64,000 nucleotides of DNA from Orobanche coerulescens (GCA_033398695.1 CM065816.1:133087358-133151357); one strand, 5' to 3'; positions 9,236-20,868 are shown, counted from the stretch's first letter. A program made the numbers and translations. The notes: generated by a model from the letters alone, not told the origin.

Positions 9236-12200
9236 TGTAATATCCGGAATTTCTACTACTGTTGTTTGATATTATTTTATTCGAGTTATATTGTACAGCG
9301 TGGAATCTGTACAATATGGATAAAATAAATAAAGGACTGAGATGTCAGTATCGGTATAATTGTCGTATCTGGTCGACAGTTGCATTTGAGGATATCGTGT
9401 ATCAGGTTATCGTACTTTCGATATAGAGTATATCGTATAAGAATGTTATTGGATTCCGTATATGTATTCAGTAAGTGTATATGTGTTTTCGGTATGTCGA
9501 GACAGGCGGTAACAGTTGAAATTGGCTAAGTATAGAATACTTAGCGTACGCTAATATTGAAGACTTACGTATGCTAAATCACAAGAGTTACGTACGTTAT
9601 GGCCGAGACATTACGTACGTAACAAGAGGAATCGGACAGCTGGGCCCGGTGTCGGCAGCTTTCGGCGCGGATGTGGACAGGTGAGTCAACGGATGGAGTT
9701 ACGTACGTTATACAGGGTGTATTACGTACATAATACGAGTTTAATACTGTAGCAAGTCAACGTCGACATACGACGCAACGGAATAAGTGTTACGACGTTA
9801 CGGGCTACCGCCGAGTCGTGGCCGAGAGGACCTGCAGTGGCCGAGCATGGTCGGCAGTGACTCGCAGGGGTGGCCGATCACGGTCGGCAGTGACTCGCTG
9901 GGCGTAAGGACTGGCCGATAACCTACGTAAGGCTGTGGCCGGTTACGGCCGTAAGTGCCCGCTACGTACGTAAGCTGCTGTCGGTTACGTACGTAAGGCT
10001 GCCGAACGAAATGGACAGAAGGTTAGGCCGCGGCCGGCTACGTACATAAGGACCCGCTGGTTACGTACGTAATGTGCCGGCAGGTCTCGGCCTATATAAG
10101 GCCTGGACCGAGTCACCCTTGTCATTTTTCATTTTTCTTCGTTCCTTTCGCGATTTCTTCAGCAAAGTTGAGGGATTTGAGTAAGAACATCATGTAGCAA
10201 CATGTCTTGGAAGTTGGAATCATGGATTAACATCATCTTCCGCCCGGATCGAAGGTAAGAACACCTAAACACTTGGTTTTAGATTTTGGAGTTTCTTGAT
10301 GATTTGGCCGAATTGATTCGTTTTAACTCAGATTATTGATGGAACCTTGTTGTATTCTTGAGATTATACATTAGCCTTGAAGTTTTGTGGAACAAATTCG
10401 AGTATTTCTTCGTTAAAATGATTGAATTGGATTATGCCTTCAAAGTGTTCGATGAAATGCCTCAATGAGTAGAACTTGGGAAATTCTACACGTTTTCGTA
10501 TGAATGGTGATGAAATTGATAGTGTTGTGATTATTCTTGATAATTATGGGAATTTTGTTAAGGGAAGATAATGAATTGATGATCAAATGTCTTGATTATG
10601 TTATGATGATTATGGAATCGTAGTATTCTCGATGTTCTTGATAGTTTGTTGCAATCCATGACATTATGAAAAGTATATATGTTTAAGAACATGATTACAT
10701 ACACCTTGAATTGTGAATAAGGATTGTTTAGATGTTAGGACACATAGGATTATGCCGTTTGGGGACTTTGAATGTGATTTCGGAATAAGTTGTGGAACTC
10801 TTGGAATATGATTATCTATAATTAATTGGATTGTTCGGATTGATGATGATAATCGGTAACTGGCTTTATTACGAATATACAAGGAGAAAACTTGTAAGTA
10901 TTTAAGATTTAATGTGGAATCGTAGTGTTGTCTTGAATTCGTGTTTGATTGGTTTGAGTTGTATTGTTTGGTTTTGTGTATGATCGAGGTATTGTTGAGC
11001 CGTTGAGTTTGATCGGTTGGCTATGTCGGTCATTGATTATTATCGGATTGTATGTTAATCGATTATTTCAATAGGTTGAGATTATTAATCGGTGAGTATA
11101 ATCGTATGTTGCGGTCATGTTCGAGTATGTTCGTGAATTGCTTCGGTCGGGGCCGAGGAGCCCGTAGATGAAAGCAATGTGACTGGTAGCGGCTTCATCA
11201 TCGTATCGGTATCGAGGCAAGTTATTACTTGCTCAGTTTATAATATTTAATGAATGGTTTCAGTTTCATTCGTTTATAATTCGTATAGCAATGTTTATAA
11301 ATCGTAATCACAGGAGATTTGAGATTATAGGTTGTATTCGAGTTTTGGGAATTTAAATCATAATGTATATGATTTACAATGGTCGTTGGTATGCTTGTTA
11401 TCGAGGATACATCATGGTATTGAAGGAAACGTGAATTATCTACCGTCCGTGATGTTTTGGATCGATGAATATTCAGAATAATGGTTGGTGATGGTTTAGA
11501 TATCGAGATTGCTCTCGAAGGACTCAGAGCAAGTATTTTAATCATTTCTGTCATTTGTGTCGATCATGTCGTGATACATTCGTGTATCGTTGTTGTCATG
11601 CATTTGTGCATTATTGCTGTCGTGTATTGTGCACTGTTGTTTTGTGTAGTTGTGCATTGTTGTCATATGTCCACCATGCGTTGGTCCGACGGGATCATCA
11701 TGGGAATCTATAGTTGTGTGCGCTGGATCGCTGGACAAGTAATGCCACCATGCGTTGGTCCGACGGGATCATCATGGGAATCTATAGCTGTGTGCGCTGG
11801 ATCGTTGGATTACCATATGTACTGTTGTTGTGCATATGTATATTATGGGTTTGCCATAAGTATACATTGTCGTTATTGTTGTGATCATATTGACGTTGTC
11901 ATATGAATATGCATTTGTAGGTCTTGCGTTAGGACCATGTCCGTATGTTGTGTTGATCTGATCTTGGATTAGACTGACGTGATGGTAATGGTATTTCGTA
12001 TCTTGAGGTATGTCCCGTATTTCCTAGATACTTGTCTTTGATGGACAATCGATTATCGTATTGGAATTGTCGATGTTATCCGATGGATTGAATTGGCCAG
12101 AGTTGGTATAATTTCCGTATCGCGAGTTATGATAATGTTTTGAGAACCTTGAGTATTGTTGAGATATTGTACAGATATTTCAGTATTATTTTAATATGTT

Positions 12201-12809
12201 GTTAAGGATACGAATCGTGGATTCTCGTAAAGTTACGAAGGTAAGATTACATTGGTCGTATTCTTACTTAGTATTTCCATTGATATGTAATTATTGATGA
12301 GATGTGATGGTTATCATTGTTGGATATTATGGCTGACCCCGTCGTGGGCTTTCTTTTTAGGTTCTTGGATTATCAAGCTTGTAGCAGTCGTGGAGAGATG
12401 AACTTCCCGGAGGATACTGGCAAGGGCATGAATTTGTGTTTTGAGTTTCTGATCAGTTGTTGTATTCCGCTGCGTGAGTATTTTTAAATGACCGTTTTGG
12501 TATCTGGTAACTTAGGTTACTTTGGCAATCATTTTCTAAATCTATTCTGTCGGTACGTGTAAGCGATAGCTTAGCGTATGTGTTTTTAAACTGTTGAGTT
12601 TTGGCATTTTGGGCCTTGTGGTTTCAAATGAGTTTTTACTACGGTTTGATAAACGAGTTTTATAAATCTTCGAATGTTTTTAATAGATAAAACCGTCGTT
12701 AGCCCCTTGGGCGTTTGTAAATGTTTGCGAAAATTCCCTTCAGCCTTGTGGGTTCCATCTCGGGGCCCACGGCGCTGTAATATTCCTGGTCGGATCTGGG
12801 GGTGTTACA
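9236..12809 (+). repeat. Element A 3' LTR
   Basis: 3,574 bp and near-identical to 3244-6826. Differences include loss of several ACGT palindromes around 9760-9800. TATA box and splice-like signals (GT at 10255, AG at 12359-12360) are kept. TSD TAACT follows at 12810-12814. Confidence 0.93.
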
Positions 12810-12814
12810 TAACT

Positions 12815-14172
12815 GTAGGAATATATCATTTGGAAAACATGTTACAGTGTATCACTAATCGTTCCGCCGTTAAACGTATAGTATTTGTCTGTAAGAGTGG
12901 GAGAAACAATTGTTAGTTTAGGTTGTGTGCTATTGAGGGTGCAACCATTTGGAGAATTAATAAGTTGACCTTGGAGCATAGCTGTCACCCTGACTTGAAC
13001 CGTGCTGCTGCACGATCGGTCACTTTTGAGGTTGCTGCCCATTATTTTGCTAAAAGATTGACCGGTGAGGGGGTCACTTTGAGGCCAAAGGAGATCACTG
13101 AAGAGATGCGTAGGGAGTACCGCATTAACATGATATATAGTTTTGCTTTTCGGATGAGGAATATAGCGACAGAGAATACATATGGCAGCTTTGATGACTC
13201 GTATCAGAGGCTACCATCTTATCTGTATTTGTTAAAACAGCGTAATCCAGGGACGATTTATGATTTGCAGACCACTCGTGATGGAGTGCTTTGCCACATG
13301 TTCATTGCACTCGGATAGAGTATTAGGGCATTTGATACGTTCCTTTGACCGGTGATTATAGTTGATGGGACCCACCTGAAGGGAAGGAATAAAGGAACTT
13401 TATTTGCATCCGTCACATTTGACGGGAACGAGCGAGTATTTCCTCTTGCAGTTGGTCTCGGTCCGATAGAGAATAATGAGTCATGGACTTATTTTCTGTA
13501 TAACCTGCGCAGATGCTACAATCCTATAGAAGATTTACTGATTGTGAGTGACTAACATAAGAGAATTCAGAATGCTGTTCGAGCCGTCTATCCGAATGCA
13601 TTCCACGGGTTGTGCTATCACCATCTTGCAAAAAATCTAACCTCCTACGGTGCTCATGCTATAGGACTCTTTAGAACTGCTGCCTGCACGCATTGTGAAG
13701 AAGTTTTTGAAAACTACTTTTCAAAACTACATATTGAAAGCCGTAATGGGGCTCACAGGTGCCTTTCTGAAATTGGGTCAGAGAGGTGGGCTAGGTTGAA
13801 GTGTCCGGTACGACGCTATAACTTCTTGACATCCAATGTTGTTGAATGCTTTAATAATCGTATGTTGTGGGCGAGGCGTTTACCTGTTTACTAGTTACTT
13901 GAGATATTTTGCCTAATTTTAGAGAATTGGTTTGATGAGAAGCGGGGTGAAGCTACATCAAGAGACCATGAGTTGACAATGCACACTTTTGAAAAGCTCT
14001 CTAACTCTGTGTAAGCCAGTCCGACTCTTACTGTTCGAGCTACCACCCCACTTGTTTATAAAGTCGAAGAAAACAAAGTTTCTTATGAGGTCGACCTTCG
14101 AACCTGGACATGTTGTTGGGAGCTTGATTTGGATCAGATTCCATGTCGTCATGCTGTTGCCACTATAAGTTA
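12815..14172 (+). pseudogene. MULE transposase, DDE core and SWIM zinc finger
   Basis: This continues the gene after insertion A. RSAVKRIVFVCKSGRNN and RLCAIEGATIWRINKLTLEH form the MuDR N-terminal zinc-binding-like domain. The catalytic core follows: first Asp in IIVDGTHLK (13364-13366), second Asp in LLIVSD (13550-13552), HGLCYHHLAKNL, and the Glu in SNVVECFNNRM (13844-13846). A SWIM finger TWTCCWELDLDQIPCRHAVA lies at about 14105-14165. The transposase would bind the TIRs and cut and paste the element. The copy is dead: TAG near 12916, a frame change near 13315, TAA right after the second catalytic Asp (13553), TAG near 13892, and a stop near 14010. All three catalytic residues survive. 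Confidence 0.9.
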
Positions 14173-14656
14173 ATTATTTTGCTCTAATGTGCACATCATT
14201 CAATGTTTTTGTCTATGCTGCCTAGCGCTATGCCTATAGCATGCATGCGCTGTATCCTACATGCGACCGCTCTCGGGTGCTATATCCTACAGCTTGCGGG
14301 CACTGTCGGGCCATGTATCCCAAAACTGCTGAGTGTCGGGGCGGACGATCATGCCCACGATGGGACTATCCATCGTGTGCACACGGTAATGGCAGGATGC
14401 ACACGACAGCAGCAGTCCATGACCATGGGCAGGATGCACACGATCATAACCCACGATGGGCACGATCATGTGCAGCCATTGTGTGCAACACATGACTGGT
14501 CTGGATTTACCAACTGCACCATAAACCAGTTTTGTCCATATTTAACAACACAATACATCAATCTTGCCAAAATATATATGAATTTAATATAAAATACATA
14601 CTCATCAGTATAAAAAATAGATTATCCTACACCACATCCTTGACATAATTGCTTAT
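14173..14656 (+). other. Probable transposase intron carrying palindromic CACGATGG repeats
   Basis: It separates the SWIM finger from the C-terminal domain. Donor-like AA/GTTAATT is near 14170 and acceptor-like TTATTGTAACAG near 14665; the reading frame across the join is not perfect. It contains ATGCATGCGCTGTATCC and TATCCTACAGCTTGCGGG hairpin-like pieces, then many CACGATGG / CCATCGTG copies (14340-14490). The segment is clearly homologous to 22690-23075. ORFs inside it are low-complexity shadows. Confidence 0.55.
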
Positions 14657-14665
14657 TGTAACAGG

Positions 14666-15112
14666 CGCGCTGGTAATGGTTTGTCTGTGTATGATTTCGC
14701 TAGTCGTTATTTTAAGCAACAAGGCCTTAGAGAGACTTATAAGGAGCATATTAATCCTATCCCACATCCTGATGAGTGGAATATCCCACTAGAGATCTCA
14801 CCCATCATTTGCTTACCTCCAGAGGAGGTTCGACAAGCCGGCCGACCAAGGATGAGTCATGCATGGTCTATTGTTGAAAATTTGCTCGCATTTAGATGGC
14901 CTCAGGTGTGCGGTCGGTGTAAGGAAACCGGCCACAATATAAAATCTTGCAAAGCATTCATTCCCATAGGTGGTGTGGATTTGAATATCCCTCCGGAAGA
15001 AACTCAAGAAATGGATGAACAAACGAGGTAAAGGCGCCGGCAAAAGAAGAGATGTAGCATTTGTCGTAATGATGACCATGACATAAGGGGATGTCCATAC
15101 CATGAAACTTAA
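14666..15112 (+). pseudogene. MULE transposase, C-terminal zinc-knuckle region
   Basis: RAGNGLSVYDFASRYFKQQG and YKEHINPIPHPDEWNIP match the conserved C-terminus of plant MULE transposases. Two CCHC-like knuckles follow: CGRCKETGHNIKSC (about 14916-14957) and CSICRNDDHDIRGC (about 15055-15096). A TAA at 15029 splits the two knuckles; the final stop is at 15110-15112. It faces the small acidic gene, which ends 290 bp downstream on the other strand. Confidence 0.85.
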
Positions 15113-15401
15113 ATTGCTTATGTATTTTGATATTTGTGGCTTACTAGCAAAAATTATGTGCTGATAGTTTGATCCTCAATGGACCATGTATCGATTCATT
15201 ATTCTGATTATAAGTTGAAATGAAATGCATAATTTTGTCTCTATTTTCTTTATCTTTGAATTGAAATTTAAGTGTTCAATGATGTAAAGAAAATAAAGGT
15301 AAATATGGAGGCAAACATTGACCATAACAAAGTAGCTCAGTTTAAAGAGAAATAGTTTACACCAAAAGCATATAACTTTATATAACAAAAGTCCATCACC
15401 A
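15113..15401. other. Intergenic spacer between convergent MULE genes
   Basis: AT-rich, without an ORF of note. It holds the shared 3' region of the transposase and the small minus-strand gene, so overlapping poly(A) regions are expected here. No terminator motif is recognisable. Confidence 0.5.
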
Positions 15402-15523
15402 TCACACCAAAATATCTAAGATTAACTTAAAAACCACAATCACTTGATTCCTTTTTTTTTCCATCTGCTGCTGTTTCTTTAGTCTTGTATCTTTTATATC
15501 AGCTTCATCTCCATGAACTTCAG

Positions 15524-16802
15524 TGTTGTGAAGAAATCCCTCACACTATGCCGCAAGTGCACTGTGTCAACAAGTAATAAAGTGATAAGTAAGATATCGT
15601 TCCCTCGAGGACTTATTTCACTAAGTACCAAAATATAGTCGACTCGTAATTTTATTTGAAGAACAATTATATGGAATTTATATCTAAACTAGTTGCAGAA
15701 AAATAAATAATAATAGTAATAATAATAATAATAAGGGTGTAAGATTATGATTTTCACCTCAAACAATCAGGAATGATTTTTATTCAATTCAATTCACTTT
15801 TATTCAATTGATTGTAAGCCAGGAATTCCTAAATTATTCTAAAGCCTTTCCCAAGGTCGATAGAAAATACTACGAATTATTAACTCGATATATCCCTATT
15901 CGAATTAGATAATTAATAGCTAAAACAGTTCAAGAATTCCCACAGTAAATAGGCTTCACAATTCCCATGAGTATATCCCTATCTCACGAAAATCATGATT
16001 ATTCTCACAAGAACTATGCCTAAATTTTATCTCCCGAATCCATAAAGACATTCAAAACAATTCAACTGTTGGCCAGACAATTAAAAAGCATTAAGAACAG
16101 TAAGAAGAATCCAATTCAATAGAATAACGAGTAAATTGAAATAATAATAAATAAATCAAACCGTCATGTAATCGGCTACAATCATAATCCTACTCGAATA
16201 GATCTAGAAACTAAGATGCGGAAAATTCAGAAAAACCGTAGGGATCCGTGGTCTTGTCGTCGCCCACAAATCTCCTCCTTGTGTTCTTCGATCCCGCGAT
16301 GTCTTCCTCCGATTTGATGATCGCTCCCCCCTCCTTTTATTCAGCCCTTCAATGCTTATTTATAGTCGTCCTCAGCCTCCAAAACGCGTCCGTGGGATTA
16401 GGTCGAGAACAGGCTCCAAAACGGCGAAGAAACGCGGAAGGCTCAGCCAAAACCGCCTGGTGGGCCGCGGCTCACTTAATCTGTGCTGCGGCCCCTACTG
16501 CTCAGCGCCGGATGCCTGGGCGCATATTTTCCTCCTGGGCCGCGGCTCACTTAGGCTGTGCCGCGGCTCATGGTACAGTCCGCTCGGCATCCTGCTGTTC
16601 ACCTGCGTGTGCCGCGGCCCGCTTCCCTTGTGCCGCGGCCCTGTGCCAAAATCACGGTTTCACCTGTTTTCTGCTCGAGCTTTCAGACTCCAATTTCCTA
16701 CAAAACATATAAGAATAGTGCATTAAAAGCTCATATATGCAGATTTAGGCTCAAGATGGATATAAAATAATGATAAATAAGCGCATAAAAATACGCCTAA
16801 CA
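15524..16802 (-). repeat. Element D 3' LTR (left)
   Basis: On the minus strand a GCCGCGGC array (about 16640-16460) lies upstream of TATA box CTATAAATAA (16364-16356), then the transcript leader with an AAC/GAT-rich stretch. CCGCAAGTGCAC and ATCGTTCCCTCGAGGACT near the left end are typical of Tat-related LTRs. A 154-codon plus-strand ORF here is not considered a gene. Confidence 0.92.
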
Positions 16803-18409
16803 AATACCCCCAAACTTGAGCCTTTGCTTGTCCTCAAGCAAAAATTATCAATTTTAAACAAAATGCATCGTGAATAATCATGCAAGTCCATAGTGCTCAA
16901 CTTAATCAATACTACCCTGAAAATCTCAAAGAATAGTACAAGTATCGTAATAGCGAGTCACATCCAGGACACTGATTCTACTAAGTAACCAATTTCAGTC
17001 CTAATCAATCGTTCTTGAAGAAAATCAAGCTCAAAGATTAATAAGCGTGAATTTAACCGACCGTCAATATGAAGGGTTAGATTAAACAAGCCAATTCGCC
17101 CAGTCCCACAGTCTAATGGAAAAATTCAAGAGTTTCATTATCAAAATTACTCCTAGGAAAGCATTCCCTTATGTATGATCAATAATATGATTCAAGTAAA
17201 CCACTAGGTTTCGGCTCTCGGGCTATTCCATCGGGATGATCCTAGGGTGTATTTCCATCCTCATGTATCGGGGAACCGTTTGACGTAAAAGACACTCATG
17301 GGGCACATGGATGCTTCTAGTTACTAAGCCCCCCTCTACAGCGGAGAAAAAACTCGAATAGCAATTCCCGCATGTCAAGGTTGCTGTTTTACGCGAGAGT
17401 AAACACCGGGTCACGTGAATACCCCCGGTTACTAGGTTTCCCATCATCGGTAATGCGATATTTCTAAATTATTAATCTATTCAGGGTCATCGTTTTACGC
17501 GAGAGTAAACAACGGGTCACGTGAATACCCCCGGTTACTAGATTTCCCATCATAGAACAACTAATATCTCGACTTTTTGGAAAAACTGTCCGACTCTAAA
17601 CTCAATCCAAGTGCCAACAAGACTCATATTACTGGACGACTAGCTACGCGAAAAGTTTAACCAAACGTATAAACGGTGATTTGAAAACACGTATGTCTCC
17701 TTTCTTATCTGCTAAAATTTCTACAAAAATGAAAAAAATTTCGGACCTAATTGAATGCTCAACGGAAACAGATATCGCTAACTGTAACTCGACTAAAACT
17801 CAACCGTTTCTTCCAAGAGAACTCAGTATCGTAACATCAGTTTTACACACGGAAGCACGAAAAATTCACGAAAAATTCACGTTTTTAACCATCAACGGCA
17901 TGCAAGAAAAATAAAGCAATCGCAATTTATAACCAAGAAAAATTAAGAAAATTATCGCATGCTTCAATTTATTCCACTACACATAACATCATCAATAATA
18001 AAACTCATGTGAAAATAAAAAAGATAAGGAAAAGTGAAACTTATTCCAAATGTCTTCTTGAAAGCCAGCACATGTCTGAGTGGAATCGACTGTCAATCCA
18101 TACTTCAAATAATGCTCAACATCACGAGGGACCCCCAAACTTAGTCTCTAGTCATGAAATAACTGTAGACATTAAGTCAAGAAAGACTAGAATATGAAGG
18201 ATAATAAATCATTGGGGCTAGAAATAAAAATATTAGAGAAATCAGGGCCACAAGAATACACGAATCCAAACGAAAAAAAAAAAACAAAGGAAAAAAATTA
18301 CTAACGAAAAATCAAATAAAAAAAACTAACTAGAAAGCAAGTTAAAATGATGGGTTGCCTCCCATCAAGCGCTCTATTTTACGTCTTGAGCACGACGTGG
18401 CAAAAAGAA
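16803..18409 (-). other. Element D internal region downstream of its ORF
   Basis: Next to the left LTR is the polypurine tract (AAGTTTGGGGGTATT on the minus strand). GGGTAAATTC-like duplicated stretches at about 17245-17450 and 17490-17555 share TTTACGCGAGAGTAAACA and ACGTGAATACCCCCGGTTAC. A hairpin-capable GGGTTGCCTCCC lies at 18353-18364 with CAAGCGCTCTATTTTACG beside it, just after the ORF stop. No further coding segment is supported. Confidence 0.6.
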
Positions 18410-18889
18410 TTAACGTGGCTTCTTTGTAGGGAGATTGCCAAATGCCCCCTTCTTGCAATCTATAAGCCTCTTATTCCACAAGGGAGGCTTTGGTTCATGC
18501 CCGGTTGCCGCAAATAATGAGTAAGAATAATTATGCGGACAACCAAAAAATGATGGAAGAATATAATAATGATAAGGCGTGAAAAAATAAGCAGAGTTCG
18601 AATGGGTAGATAATAAAGATATATCATAAACAACCTCATTAGAACTCATGGTGTCAGCCTCAACAAAATCAAAAGTAATAGGGTCAATCTCTCCCATTAT
18701 GGATTTAGGAAAAATTATGCGTGGCACCGTTAATAAAATTTTAGGCACATAAGTGTTCACCTTATTAGTCGAAGTTTGATGACAATTTAATGAAATTTCT
18801 TTGGAAACGTCAATGGTAACTTCTTCTACAAGCTCATCACACCTTATGTAATTATCAGGTGCTGGGGGATCGACCCTAAAACTCAACAT
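18410..18889 (-). CDS. Uncharacterised 159-aa ORF of element D
   Basis: This is the longest ORF in the D interior and lies on the element's coding strand. It starts MLSFRVDPPAPDNYIRCDEL and ends GHEPKPPLWNKRL...LPTKKPR. An Asp/Glu-rich middle (IMGEIDPITFDFVEADTMSS) precedes an aromatic stretch (YFFTPYHYYILPSFFG). I see no gag zinc knuckle or enzyme motif. Defective Tat-type elements often keep remnants between gag and pol, so this could be such a remnant or a lineage-specific ORF. ATG 18889 is the first in frame; the reading frame may extend upstream. Confidence 0.4.
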   Translation of the reverse strand: MLSFRVDPPAPDNYIRCDELVEEVTIDVSKEISLNCHQTSTNKVNTYVPKILLTVPRIIFPKSIMGEIDPITFDFVEADTMSSNEVVYDISLLSTHSNSAYFFTPYHYYILPSFFGCPHNYSYSLFAATGHEPKPPLWNKRLIDCKKGAFGNLPTKKPR

Positions 18890-19248
18890 GTTTTTCCTTT
18901 CAACCTCCCCCTCAACTTCACTACTAAATATATGTGCTGGAAAATAACCATAGTGAATCTCAAGACCACGACGTGCACATTCTCACTCAAGGGTACTATC
19001 AGGATTTTTGAGAGCGTCTACACATTGTTCAAGCATGGTCTTTTGTTTTGGGGGAGGGGGCTGACTGATCCTATTTGGCAAATTATTAAGAACATCAAAA
19101 TTTATGAAATGCCAAGGGCCACGATAATCAAAGGAAAACATAATAAAAATATAAAAATATAGAGACTAAAAAAACTTCAAATTAAAATTAGAGCCGCTTG
19201 GTATTGATATTAGCGAAAAATCAGTCCCCGGCAACGGCGCCAAAAACT
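18890..19248 (-). other. Element D leader region
   Basis: It contains the tRNA primer site at 19225-19242 directly inside the right LTR. The rest, including a short plus-strand ORF (18932-19162), shows nothing recognisable. Confidence 0.6.
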
Positions 19249-20529
19249 TGTTGTGAAGAAATCCCTCACACTATGCCGCAAGTGCACGGTGTCAACAAGT
19301 AATAAAGTGATAAGTAAGATATCGTTCCCTCGAGGACTGATTTCACTAAGTACCAAAATATAGTCGACTCGTAATTTTAATTGAAGAACAATTATATGGA
19401 ATTTATATCTAAACTAATTGCAGAAAAATAAATAATAATAGTAATAATAATAATAAGGGTGTAGGATTATGATTTTCACCTCAAACAATCAGGAATGATT
19501 TTTATTCAATTCAATTCACTTTTATTCAATTGATTGTAAGCCAGGAATTCCTAAATTATTCTAAAGCCTTTCCCAAGGTCGATAGAAAATACTACGAATT
19601 ATTAACTCGATATATCCCTATTCGAATTAGATAATTAATAGCTAAAACAGTTCAAGAATTCCCACAGTAAATAGGTTTCACAATTCCCATGAGTATATCC
19701 CTATCTCACGAAAATCATGATTATTCTCACAAGAACTATGCCTAAATTTCATCTCCCGAATCCATAAAGACATTCAAAACAATTCAACTGTTGGCCAGAC
19801 AATTAAAAAGCATTAAGAACAGTAAGAAGAATCCAATTCAATAGAATAACGAGTAAATTGAAATAATAATAAATAAATCAAACCGTCATGTAATCGGCTA
19901 CAATCACAATCCTACTCGAATAGATCTAGAAACTAAGATGCGGAAAATTCAGAAAAACCGTAGGGATCCGTGGTCTTGTCGTCGCCCACAAATCTCCTCC
20001 TTGTGTTCTTCGATCCCGCGATGTCTTCCTCCGATTTGATGATCGATCCCCCCCTCCTTCTTTTCAGCCCTTCAATGCTTATTTATTGTCTTCCTCAGCC
20101 TCCAAAACGCGTCCGTGGGATTAGGTCGAGAACAGGCTCCAAAACGGCGAAGAAACACGGAAGGCTCAGCCAAAACCGCCTGGTGGGCCGCAGCTCACTT
20201 AATCTGTGCCGCGGCCCCTACTGCTCAGCGCCGGATGCCTGGGCGCATATTTTCCTCTTGGGCCGCGGCTCACTTAGGCTGTGCCGCGGCTCACGGTACA
20301 GTCCGCTCGGCATCCTGCTGTTCACCTGCGTGTGCCGCGGCCCGCTTTCCTTGTGCCGCGACCCCAGGCCAAAAACTGCCGGTTTCGCCCGTTTTTCGTC
20401 GTTCGAGCTTTCGGACTCCAATTTCCTGCAAAACATATAAGCATAATGCATTAAAAGCTCATTTATGCAGATCTAGGCTCAAGATGGATATAAAATAATG
20501 ATAAATCACGCATAAAAATACGCCTAACA
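19249..20529 (-). repeat. Element D 5' LTR (right)
   Basis: Near-identical to the left LTR, including the GCCGCGGC array (about 20185-20365). TSD TTCAG follows at 20530-20534. Confidence 0.92.
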
Positions 20530-20593
20530 TTCAGCTTCTTCTAAAATAACCTCATTTTCATCTACTTTTTTACTTGTCTTCTCATAACTCTCT

Positions 20594-20597
<4 letters not shown>

Positions 20598-20635
<38 letters not shown>

Positions 20636-20637
20636 CC
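20598..20637. repeat. (CAT)n microsatellite coding for poly-Asp
   Basis: About twelve CAT units on the plus strand give GAT (Asp) on the minus strand, within exon 2 of the small MULE gene. Confidence 0.9.
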
Positions 20638-20868
20638 ATCTAGTATAACTGGAGTGCTCACAGTATTTTTAAATAGACCCTGTTTCATAAAACACGTTAA
20701 TTAGTAGTACACAACTATGCATACAACATAATCAAAAACTTACTCTGAGCATTGAGTATCTCCCTCTTGGCCTAGTTCTATATGGTGGGTTGGGAGGAGG
20801 TATCCTTCTTTTTTTGGTGGAAGTGCTTCGATTCCTCCTAAATCACTTTCTCGTAATTGGCCGCTCAT

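Larger units (their letters stand above)
3244..12809 (+). mobile_element. Element A: non-autonomous LTR retrotransposon with 3.6-kb LTRs (LARD-like)
   Basis: Two near-identical LTRs, 3244-6826 (3,583 bp) and 9236-12809 (3,574 bp), begin TGTAATATCC and end GGTGTTACA. TSD TAACT is at 3239-3243 and 12810-12814. The 2.4-kb internal region has an iMet-type primer site but no gag or pol. LTR ends, primer site and leader match the Tekay-type element E, so A is probably mobilised by such an element. The high LTR similarity suggests a fairly recent insertion. It disrupts the MULE transposase. Confidence 0.92.
15524..20529 (-). mobile_element. Element D: non-autonomous Tat/Athila-type LTR retrotransposon
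   Basis: LTRs 15524-16802 (1,279 bp) and 19249-20529 (1,281 bp) begin TGTTGTGAAG and end GCCTAACA. TSD TTCAG is at 15519-15523 and 20530-20534. The primer site, complement of 19225-19242 (TGGCGCCGTTGCCGGGGA), beside the right LTR fixes minus-strand orientation and is typical of Tat/Athila Ty3 elements. A GGGGGTATT polypurine tract abuts the left LTR. The 2.4-kb interior has one 159-codon ORF and no pol. It sits inside exon 2 of the small MULE gene. Confidence 0.92.
15402..20868 (-). pseudogene. Small acidic poly-Asp protein gene of the MULE, split by element D
   Basis: Exon 1 runs from ATG 20868 to 20744 (MSGQLRESDLGG..., ending at donor CAGA/GTAAGT). A short intron with acceptor TTTATGAAACAG follows. 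Exon 2 starts at 20679 and encodes STPVILDG, a run of about twelve Asp from a GAT repeat (20598-20637), YEKTSKKVDENEVILEEAE, then, after removing element D, VHGDEADIKDTRLKKQQQ and a basic tail, with stop TGA at 15404-15402. The frame stays open across the D insertion, which supports one continuous exon. The predicted splice leaves a 1-nt frame slip, so either the splice site differs or the gene is mutated. I recognise no domain. It converges on the transposase, the position mudrB has relative to mudrA in maize MuDR, but I see no similarity claim to make. Confidence 0.55.

Noticed and set aside
16248..16712. 154-codon ORF in the element D LTR, with a counterpart at 19970-20440
   Set aside because: It reads antisense through the promoter array; Ala/Arg-rich content comes from the GCCGCGGC repeats.
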